Made by a program: the position numbers and the translations under genes. 64,000 bases of DNA from Petrocella atlantisensis (lineage in GTDB: Bacteria; Bacillota; Clostridia; Lachnospirales; Vallitaleaceae), in NCBI RefSeq assembly GCF_900538275.1, contig NZ_LR130778.1:1054001-1118000 (forward strand), read 5' to 3'. The notes under the pieces were generated by a model. The model was not told where the DNA came from and made no database searches. It saw only the letters and a list, made by a program, of their open reading frames with translations. The first letter of the stretch is position 1, and the number at the start of each line of letters is the position of its first letter. Positions 57,515-64,000 of the stretch are shown one piece after another.

Positions 57515-58397
57515 ACTGAAGAACATCACTAAGAACTATAAAAGTAATTGTGCACTGAAGGATATCTCGCTTATTTTTGAAGAAAAAAGAATATATGGTT
57601 TACTTGGCCGTAATGGCGCCGGAAAAACTACCCTCCTTAACTTAATAACCAATCGCATTTTCCCAACCCATGGTTATATAACCTTATCTAATCACCCTAT
57701 TAGCGAAAACGATGCCCTTCTTGAGCGCATTTATTACATGACAGAAAGCACGCTTTATCCCGACAGCATGAAAATACACGAGGTGTTTCGTTGGACCAAG
57801 ACTTTTTATTCGAATTTTGACTTAACCTATGCCAATGGGTTGTGCGAGAAATTTGACCTAAACCCTAACAAAAAATTCAAGACACTTTCCACCGGTTATA
57901 ACACTATTGCTAAATTAATCATAGCGTTGGCCTCAAATGCTGATCTTCTGATATTTGATGAACCTATATTAGGTCTTGATGCCCATCATAGGACGCTTTT
58001 TTATAAGGAACTTCTTGCCCACTATATCAAAACACCAAAGACCATTATTCTATCTACCCATATAATTGAAGAAATTGCTGATTTGCTTGAGTGGGTCGTG
58101 ATTCTTGGTAAACAGTCGGTTCTTATTAATGAAAGTGTAGCTTCCTTAATGGAACGTGCCTATGCTATCACCGGTAAATCATCCGATGTTGAAGCTTTCA
58201 TTCAAAACAGGAACTTCATTGGTCTTGAATATTTAGGCACCTATTGTAAAGCCATCCTTCTTGATAAACCTACTGAAGAAACACTTAAACAAATCAACCA
58301 AATGGGTCTTGAAAAATCTAAAGTGGGTTTGCAAGAACTTTTCATTAAACTAACAGATGTAGGAGGTGTTTTATATGAAATCCCTAAAGTTGGCTAA
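57501..58397 (+). CDS. ABC transporter ATP-binding protein (YtrB-like), second copy
   Basis: Protein of 298 residues. Walker A GRNGAGKTTLL; the signature is degenerate, LSTGYNTIAKLIIALA; Walker B LLIFDEPILGLDA, H-loop LSTHIIEEI. The signature TGYNT replaces the normal SGGQ-type motif but is seen in this exporter subgroup. It works with the permease encoded downstream. Overlaps on both sides (14 and 23 bases or more) show coupling. Confidence 0.9.
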   Translation: MNHIELKNITKNYKSNCALKDISLIFEEKRIYGLLGRNGAGKTTLLNLITNRIFPTHGYITLSNHPISENDALLERIYYMTESTLYPDSMKIHEVFRWTKTFYSNFDLTYANGLCEKFDLNPNKKFKTLSTGYNTIAKLIIALASNADLLIFDEPILGLDAHHRTLFYKELLAHYIKTPKTIILSTHIIEEIADLLEWVVILGKQSVLINESVASLMERAYAITGKSSDVEAFIQNRNFIGLEYLGTYCKAILLDKPTEETLKQINQMGLEKSKVGLQELFIKLTDVGGVLYEIPKVG

Positions 58398-59139
58398 ATT
58401 TCATATACGAATGATGCTACCCTCCACCATGATTTACTACATGTTCTTCATCATGGCCATATCATTCCTAGCTGCCACTAACTCAAGCAACAATCAGGAC
58501 TTCTCTTCTTCAGGACTTGAGTTCTCCACTGTTATATTTCTTTTTGTCTTGGGTCTAAATGCCTTCAAGGATAGCTTTAACTTTTCTCAAGCAAATAATT
58601 TATCGAGAAAAACCTTTTTTAGTGGGTTGTTACTTTCCATCTTACCAGTTGCTTTCCTAATGTCCGTTATTGATCTTATCCTAAACCGTACCTACAATAT
58701 TTTTGTACTTTCCCCAACGAACTATGACATGTTTTATAGTTCTTACCGAGATACAGGTGTTTTTGATTGGAACACAATGCAATATGTTTGGGAACAAAGC
58801 AATTCCTTTTTCACACTTTTTTCTACTGTATTCTGGCAATTTTCGGCCTATGTGTTTTTCTTTTTATTAGGCCTTGTCATTACGCTAGTTTATTACAGAA
58901 GCAATAACATTCTAAAAATCATCGTATCTTTAACGCCTGTTGTTTTTATTGTACTTTTGAGAAATTTGATTGGCTTTTTACCCGGCTCATGGGTGCGAAG
59001 TTTGGGTGCTCTCATCCCCGCTGCCTTCGGTTGGGAAACTAGGAACCCTTACATGGCCATCCTCACCTTCTTCTTCTTAAGCTCTTTGCTGGCCGGATGT
59101 TTTTATTTGCTACTAAGAAGAGCAGAATCAAAAGAATAA
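58375..59139 (+). CDS. ABC transporter permease of the second YtrA-type exporter
   Basis: Protein of 254 residues from an ATG that follows GGAGG; an earlier GTG overlaps that site. About six helices, no signal peptide. It is much shorter than the first exporter's permease and lacks an extracytoplasmic domain. The gene ends the GntR-ATPase-permease operon. Substrate unknown. Confidence 0.8.
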   Translation: MKSLKLAKFHIRMMLPSTMIYYMFFIMAISFLAATNSSNNQDFSSSGLEFSTVIFLFVLGLNAFKDSFNFSQANNLSRKTFFSGLLLSILPVAFLMSVIDLILNRTYNIFVLSPTNYDMFYSSYRDTGVFDWNTMQYVWEQSNSFFTLFSTVFWQFSAYVFFFLLGLVITLVYYRSNNILKIIVSLTPVVFIVLLRNLIGFLPGSWVRSLGALIPAAFGWETRNPYMAILTFFFLSSLLAGCFYLLLRRAESKE

Positions 59140-59192
59140 TATCGTTTTTTGAAAAAAGAGGCTCAAGGCAAAAATAAGCATTTCCTAAAGTT

Positions 59193-59236
59193 AAAAAAAG
59201 AACCGACTCGGATGTGACTCCAATCGGTTCTTTTTT
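59193..59236. terminator. Bidirectional terminator between exporter and fructose PTS operons
   Basis: AAAAAAAGAACCGA (to 59206) with TCGGTTCTTTTTT (59224-59236) and a 17-base loop. Confidence 0.88.
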
Positions 59237-59247
59237 CATCTTGGGTT

Positions 59248-59499
59248 TTATTTGTTGAAGAATGCTTTAAGATTTTTGGCTACATCATTTTCATCTGATC
59301 CATTGACAAGAATTCTAATCTTATCACCATGGGCTGCGCCAAGGGTCAATATGCCTAGAATACTTTTGGGGTTTACTTCTAGGTCATCTTTTATAATCTT
59401 AATATCTGCCAATGCTTTCTGACATACTTTAACCAGTTCGGCCGCCGGTCTCGCGTGTAAGCCTTCTTCAAAGCCTACTGTTGTTGTAAATTCTACCAT
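59248..59499 (-). CDS. HPr-family phosphocarrier protein
   Basis: Protein of 83 residues, the standard HPr length. The phosphorylated histidine is in EGLHARPAAELV (His about 15) and the regulatory serine region is NPKSILGILTL (Ser about 46), so HPr kinase control is possible. It accepts phosphate from enzyme I and hands it to IIA. The gene ends the fructose operon, 3 bases after the IIBC gene. Confidence 0.93.
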   Translation of the reverse strand: MVEFTTTVGFEEGLHARPAAELVKVCQKALADIKIIKDDLEVNPKSILGILTLGAAHGDKIRILVNGSDENDVAKNLKAFFNK

Positions 59500-59502
59500 G
59501 TT

Positions 59503-60873
59503 TTACACCTCAATTTTTTTCTTTAGCATACCTATAAGGATTGCTGTTACTGCTGTACCTGCAAGGATTGCTAAAACATACATTGCTACGTTTTCAACTG
59601 CAAAAAACACGAACAGTCCACCATGTGGCACCGATAATGTTGCATTAAATGCCATAGATAAAGCACCTGTTACAGCTGCACCTGCCATGATGGAAGGAAT
59701 AACACGGAGTGGATCTGCTGCTGCAAAAGGAATAGCACCTTCTGTTATAAAACTAGCACCAAGTACTGCGGCTGCTTTTCCGGCTTCTTTTTCTGCTAAG
59801 GTGAATTTGTCCTTAAAAATAAATGTTGCGACTGCAAGTCCAAGTGGTGGCACCATGCCTGCCGCCATAACTGCCGCCATAATTGCTGAACCTGTGCCTG
59901 CAACAAGTGTACCTGTTCCAAAAGCATAGGCTGCTTTGTTGACAGGACCACCCATATCAAAGGCCATCATTAATCCAATAATCAATCCTAAAAGTACTGC
60001 ATTTGTACCAGACATTCCTGTTAGGAAATTATTCATTGCTGTGTTAATGGCCGCAACCGGTGTTCCAATGATATAGAAAAATGATAAGCCGACAATCAAT
60101 GAACCAAATACAGGTATAATCAATACCGGCATAATACCTTGAAGCGTTTTAGGTAACTTAATATACTTCTTAATCAAGTTGACCACATAACCGGCCATAA
60201 AACCGGCAACGATAGCGCCAAGGAAACCTGCGTTTAGTTGAACCGCTACAGAACCACCAATCATACCTACAGCTAAACCCGGTCGGTCTGCTATGGAATA
60301 AGCAATATAACCAGCGAGTACAGGAATCATAAGTGCAAAGCCTGCACCACCACCAATGTTCATTAAATACGCTGCCAAAGTACCTTCTTGTTGAAATGCG
60401 TCATAACCAAACATAAAACTTAGAGCAATGGCAATACCACCAGCTACAACAAATGGTATCATAAAAGATACGCCATTCATTAAATGTTTATAAGCACCCT
60501 TGCTTTCATCTTTTCTCTTTGCCTTGATACCTGCAACGTCATCTACAAGATTGCTTCCTGATGCTTTGTAAACAGGTGCTTTTAGTGCGTCCTCAATTAA
60601 TTTGTTTGCGTCCTTAAGTGCATCACTTACGCCTACAGATACCAGTTTTTTCCCAGAAAACCGATCCATAGGTACGGATGTGTCACACGCTAAGATTATG
60701 GCATCTGCTGCTGCAATGTCTTCACTTGTTAATTCATTTTCGACACCTACAGAACCCCTTGTTTCCACTTTGATTTCATAACCTTTTTTCTTTGCTGCTT
60801 CTTCAATGGCCTCTGCTGCCATATACGTGTGTGCGATACCCGTTGGACATGCTGTTACTGCTAAAATCCTCAT
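59503..60873 (-). CDS. fruA: Fructose-specific PTS EIIBC permease
   Basis: Protein of 456 residues; the ATG at 60873 (MRILAVTACPTGIAHTYMA) is 7 bases after AGGAGG. The IIB domain (about 1-105) has its phosphorylated Cys in ACPTGIAHTYM. The IIC domain (120-455) holds about ten helices, including GGPVNKAAYAFG and ITEGAIPFAAADP. It imports fructose as fructose 1-phosphate. IIA is a separate gene (148 residues). Confidence 0.93.
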   Translation of the reverse strand: MRILAVTACPTGIAHTYMAAEAIEEAAKKKGYEIKVETRGSVGVENELTSEDIAAADAIILACDTSVPMDRFSGKKLVSVGVSDALKDANKLIEDALKAPVYKASGSNLVDDVAGIKAKRKDESKGAYKHLMNGVSFMIPFVVAGGIAIALSFMFGYDAFQQEGTLAAYLMNIGGGAGFALMIPVLAGYIAYSIADRPGLAVGMIGGSVAVQLNAGFLGAIVAGFMAGYVVNLIKKYIKLPKTLQGIMPVLIIPVFGSLIVGLSFFYIIGTPVAAINTAMNNFLTGMSGTNAVLLGLIIGLMMAFDMGGPVNKAAYAFGTGTLVAGTGSAIMAAVMAAGMVPPLGLAVATFIFKDKFTLAEKEAGKAAAVLGASFITEGAIPFAAADPLRVIPSIMAGAAVTGALSMAFNATLSVPHGGLFVFFAVENVAMYVLAILAGTAVTAILIGMLKKKIEV

Positions 60874-60904
60874 TTTCATTCCTCCTATACAATTTTTGTT
60901 AAAG

Positions 60905-61855
60905 CTATAGCCTTGAAATGGCGACTTCTTTCGCTCTCACCGTCAAAGTTAATGCCTCAATGGGCATATGACTTTGAGTGCTGATGGCGATAGAACTTGA
61001 TGCCACTCCATATGACAGTGCCTTTATCAAACAATCAAGCTCATCACAATCTTGATGTGTTTTCAATCCGTAGATGAATCCTGCCAGCATTGCATCACCT
61101 GCGCCGACTGTACTCACCACCTTAAGTGGCAAAATGCCTGCCGATAGTGCGTACCTTTCACTGACCAGAATACTACCTTCTTCGCCCATGGACACCAGTA
61201 CATAATTGACGCCATAATCATCAATTACTTTTTTACATGCATGGACAATACTTTCCTTACTCTCAAGCTTCATATCAAGCGCCGCTTCCAATTCATGGAT
61301 ATTCGGCTTAATCAGATATGGTGATCCTTTAAGGCTTTCTAACAAAATTCTGTCATCTGCATCAATGATTACCTTTGTAACGCCTTTTAGTTTCTCTGCA
61401 ATTTCCCGGTAATACCTATTAGGTATGCCTTCCGGAAGACTGCCACTGAGTACCACATACTCGCTGTTTTTCCCTGCCTCTAGGATTTTTGTTGTCATGG
61501 CTTCCCGTTCATCGTCTGTAACCTTAAAACCAATTTCGTTGATATCCGTCGTTCTATAATTCTGGTCAGGTTCAACAATCTTAACATTGGTTCGAGTACT
61601 GCCACTGACCAGTATTGCATCAATCGGGATGCCATCAGCCTCAGCATGATTCTTAATACCTTCAAAATTATCCCGTCCGGCAAAGCATATGGCTTTTGTT
61701 GCCTCATTAAGACTCGATATGATTCGTGCAACATTAATGCTTTTACCCCCAAGGGTTACGACTTGCCTTTGAGCTCTATGCACTTGACCCACTGTTAATC
61801 CCCTGATTTCGATAATCTTATCAATTGCCGGGTTAAGCGTCACCGTCGTAATCAT
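60905..61855 (-). CDS. fruK: 1-phosphofructokinase
   Basis: Protein of 316 residues, PfkB family. The ATG at 61855 (MITTVTLNPAIDKIIEIRGL) is the usual start; a longer open frame lies within fruR. The substrate motif is GGKSINVARIISSLN and the catalytic motif STVGAGDAMLAGFIYGL. It phosphorylates fructose 1-phosphate to fructose 1,6-bisphosphate using ATP. The start overlaps fruR by 23 bases, so it depends on translation of that gene. Confidence 0.95.
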   Translation of the reverse strand: MITTVTLNPAIDKIIEIRGLTVGQVHRAQRQVVTLGGKSINVARIISSLNEATKAICFAGRDNFEGIKNHAEADGIPIDAILVSGSTRTNVKIVEPDQNYRTTDINEIGFKVTDDEREAMTTKILEAGKNSEYVVLSGSLPEGIPNRYYREIAEKLKGVTKVIIDADDRILLESLKGSPYLIKPNIHELEAALDMKLESKESIVHACKKVIDDYGVNYVLVSMGEEGSILVSERYALSAGILPLKVVSTVGAGDAMLAGFIYGLKTHQDCDELDCLIKALSYGVASSSIAISTQSHMPIEALTLTVRAKEVAISRL

Positions 61856-62645
61856 ACATGCCCGCCTCCTTCTTTGTTGCTTCAACCAACAAGACACCTT
61901 CAAGCTTAAACTTTTCTTTGATTTCATCCTCTTCAAGAGATGAAGTGATGATGGTATCAACTGCGCTGATTGGTAATATTTCACACAATGCCACTTTATT
62001 GAACTTACTGGCATCTGCAAGAATATATCTTTCTCTTCCTTTTTCTAATATTGCCCGCTTCATTTCCGCTTCTTCAAAATCAGGTGTTGTTAATCCATAC
62101 TCAAGGCTTATGGCATTAACACCTATAAACACCTTATTTATTCGGAATCTTCGTATCGTGTCAATGGCCAATTGCCCTACAACTGCAAGGGTATTGTTTC
62201 TAATTCTGCCACCAAGAATAAATTGCTCTGCCTTTGGGTTGCCGGCTATAAACTGAGTGAAATGGGGTGCATTGGTAAAGACATTGATTTTTATTCTGCT
62301 TCTACCAATTAGTTTGGCTAGCTCTATGGTTGTGGTTCCGCCATCTAAGAAAATACTGTCATTTTCTCGCAAATAGGAAAAAGCTACTTTTGCGATTTGT
62401 TTTTTTTCATATAGATAGACACCTTCTTTTTCATTGTAAGTGTCTTCTTTTTCAATGGGTACATTGGACTGAATAATGGCACCACCATGTACCCTTTCAA
62501 GTTTTTCTTCATCCTCAAGTACCGTCAAATCTCTACGGATCGTTGCTTCCGAAGCCATAAGTTGATCACATAGATTTTTAACAGTTGCACTTTTATTGGC
62601 GTATAGAATCTCAATAATCTTCTGTCTTCTTTCTTCTGGCATCAT
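61833..62645 (-). CDS. fruR: DeoR-family regulator of the fructose operon
   Basis: Protein of 270 residues. N-terminal helix-turn-helix: MMPEERRQKIIEILYANKSA and MASEATIRRDLTVLEDEEKLERVHGG. The C-terminal DeoR effector domain has IFLDGGTTTIELAKLI and FIGVNAISLEYGLTTPD, with ADASKFNKVALCEI. It likely senses fructose 1-phosphate and represses the operon without it. Co-transcribed with the PTS genes. Confidence 0.92.
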   Translation of the reverse strand: MMPEERRQKIIEILYANKSATVKNLCDQLMASEATIRRDLTVLEDEEKLERVHGGAIIQSNVPIEKEDTYNEKEGVYLYEKKQIAKVAFSYLRENDSIFLDGGTTTIELAKLIGRSRIKINVFTNAPHFTQFIAGNPKAEQFILGGRIRNNTLAVVGQLAIDTIRRFRINKVFIGVNAISLEYGLTTPDFEEAEMKRAILEKGRERYILADASKFNKVALCEILPISAVDTIITSSLEEDEIKEKFKLEGVLLVEATKKEAGMYDYDGDA

Positions 62646-62653
62646 AAGATCAC

Positions 62654-63100
62654 CTATAACAGTTCATTTTTCTTCAATACATCAATAATCGCTTGAGCAT
62701 CTGTCGCTTGTGTCAGTTCACTTCGAAATTCTTCTTTCATAAGCCTTCTGGATAGCTTAGCCAATATCTGTAAGTGGGTACTGCCTGCTTCTTTTTCCGG
62801 TACACCAATCATAAACACATGATCAACTGGTTCTCCATCAAGTGCATTCCAATCCACTTTATCTACACGACCATACATTAAAAATGGTTCTGTAACTGCA
62901 TCTGTTTTTCCATGAGGTATAGCTACATGAAAACCAACAGCTGTGGAATATTCTTCTTCTCGTTTCAAAACGGCAGCTACATACTTGGCTTTGTCAGCAA
63001 CTCTTCCTACAGAAACTGCAACTTCTGCCAATTCTGTGATAACACCTTCTTTTGTTTTTTGTTGCACAGGTATAACAATCAGTTCTTCATTTATTAACAT
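62654..63100 (-). CDS. Fructose PTS EIIA domain protein
   Basis: Protein of 148 residues, a free EIIA of the fructose/mannitol class. The active-site histidine is in GFHVAIPHGKTDAV (about residue 60). It carries phosphate from HPr to the IIB domain of fruA. RBS GGAGG. It lies between the enzyme I gene and the regulator. Confidence 0.92.
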   Translation of the reverse strand: MLINEELIVIPVQQKTKEGVITELAEVAVSVGRVADKAKYVAAVLKREEEYSTAVGFHVAIPHGKTDAVTEPFLMYGRVDKVDWNALDGEPVDHVFMIGVPEKEAGSTHLQILAKLSRRLMKEEFRSELTQATDAQAIIDVLKKNELL

Positions 63101-63110
63101 AATCTTCCTC

Positions 63111-64000
63111 CTATCGTTTTATGATTCGTTGTGCATGCACCTTAAGATCTTCATAGTTTGAGCTTATAATAACTTCTTTTACATAAGGAATCATAGATGG
63201 ACTTACAGATAATTCATCCACGCCGAGTCCTACAAGAATTTTGGCTGCTTCTACATCACTGGCCATTTCCCCGCAAATCCCTACTTTGACCCCTTTTGGC
63301 TTACATCCTCTTACCACATGATCAATCATACGTATGATGCTGATATTAAAAGCATCGTATAGATAAGCCACTTCAGGGTTCAAGCGATCGACGGCTAAAG
63401 TATATTGACATAAATCGTTGGTACCAATCGATACAAAATCTACATGGTCGGATAATAAGTCAATGGCAAATACCGCTGATGGTATTTCAATCATAATCCC
63501 CACCGGAATATCTTCATTATAAGCCTGGTTATCCACTTTCAAAGACTTCTTTGCTTCATCAAGACATTTTCTTGCTTCTATTAATTCTTCAAGTGAACCG
63601 ATCATAGGAAACATGATTTTTACCGGATAAGAAGCACTTAGTCGTAGTATCGCTCTCAGTTGTGTTTTGAAGATATCCTTATTTTTGAGACAGAACCGGA
63701 TGGCCCGAAGTCCCAAAAATGGGTTTTCTTCTTTTGGAAATGTGAAGTAAGGCAATGTTTTATCACCACCAATGTCTAATGTTCGAATAATGACCTCGCC
63801 ATTGACATTTTTTGCAATACTTTCATACGTTTTATATTGTTCATCCTCTGTCGGCCAATCCTTACTGTTCATATAGACAAGCTCTGTTCTAAGTAGTCCG
63901 ACGCCAAAGCCACCATGTTCCACAATAGATAGGGCTTCTTCTGCCGAACCTACATTACCAAAAAGCTCAATGGATCTCTGATCTTTTGTGATGGCTTTCT
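63111..64000 (-). CDS. ptsI: PTS enzyme I (phosphoenolpyruvate-protein phosphotransferase), C-terminal part
   Basis: The frame is open to the window edge, so the gene is truncated at its 5' end; about 296 residues are visible. It shows the PEP-binding barrel: IELFGNVGSAEEAL, VGLLRTELVYM, RTLDIGGDKTLPYF, GLRAIRFCL, MIEIPSAVFAIDLL, DFVSIGTNDL, and the catalytic Cys in VGICGEMASD. It takes phosphate from PEP and passes it to HPr. Here enzyme I, HPr and IIA all reside in the fructose operon, so the system could run without other PTS genes. Confidence 0.93.
   Translation of the reverse strand, partial: KAITKDQRSIELFGNVGSAEEALSIVEHGGFGVGLLRTELVYMNSKDWPTEDEQYKTYESIAKNVNGEVIIRTLDIGGDKTLPYFTFPKEENPFLGLRAIRFCLKNKDIFKTQLRAILRLSASYPVKIMFPMIGSLEELIEARKCLDEAKKSLKVDNQAYNEDIPVGIMIEIPSAVFAIDLLSDHVDFVSIGTNDLCQYTLAVDRLNPEVAYLYDAFNISIIRMIDHVVRGCKPKGVKVGICGEMASDVEAAKILVGLGVDELSVSPSMIPYVKEVIISSNYEDLKVHAQRIIKR

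Overview
The window is low-GC, AT-rich chromosomal DNA of a Gram-positive anaerobe. GGAGG-type ribosome binding sites, TTGACA/TATAAT promoters, YtrA-type GntR regulators, GlpP antitermination, HPr-based PTS genes and a SleB-type cell wall hydrolase all point to Firmicutes, most likely class Clostridia (a Lachnospiraceae- or Vallitaleaceae-like lineage). The genus is inferred from gene content, not from a marker gene.

Layout. 1-4.8 kb: the end of a degenerate GGDEF protein, a membrane TPR protein, a TrmH-type rRNA methyltransferase, a KtrAB potassium transporter and a Dabb protein. 4.8-9.3 kb: branched-chain aminotransferase and a YtrA-regulated ABC exporter with a clear promoter/operator. 9.4-14 kb: LacZ-type beta-galactosidase, CutA, and a secreted stalk-domain/SleB hydrolase. 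14.1-16.0 kb: a frameshifted ISLre2 element. 16.0-25.1 kb: a nine-gene leftward operon (membrane rhodanese, GltD-like Fe-S flavoprotein, CCG-domain protein, TVP38 membrane protein, lipoprotein, two permeases, ATPase, CDP-alcohol phosphotransferase). It resembles, with rearrangements, the uncharacterised ydjXYZ-ynjABCDEF region of E. coli and is the best candidate for an undescribed system. 25.4-29.0 kb: nested insertion sequences. A decayed IS1634-type element sits in the 5' end of an IS1595-type element and is flanked by a 175-bp direct repeat; a 63-bp repeat pair follows. 29.0-31.4 kb: TcdA and a CHASE4-like/HAMP/HD-GYP c-di-GMP phosphodiesterase. 31.6-37.9 kb: an Opp oligopeptide transporter with a probable CcpA site. 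38-39.3 kb: a DEAD-box helicase with a structured leader. 39.3-42 kb: FtsE, FtsX and a coiled-coil partner. 42-44.8 kb: a 51-residue basic protein divergent from two genes, a RimK-like ATP-grasp ligase and a companion protein. 44.8-51.4 kb: glycerol catabolism (GlpP, a two-subunit putative glycerol transporter, GlpK, GlpA-like dehydrogenase, its FAD/NAD partner and a DUF1667 protein). 51.7-59.1 kb: DJ-1/PfpI, a GT4 glycosyltransferase, an Ldh2-type dehydrogenase, DUF454, DUF1576 and a second YtrA-type ABC exporter. 59.2-64 kb: a fructose PTS operon carrying its own HPr and enzyme I; enzyme I runs off the right edge.

Together the genes describe a saccharolytic, glycerol- and peptide-using organism whose carbon genes are under antitermination, PTS and probable catabolite control. 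No rRNA, tRNA or CRISPR array was seen.
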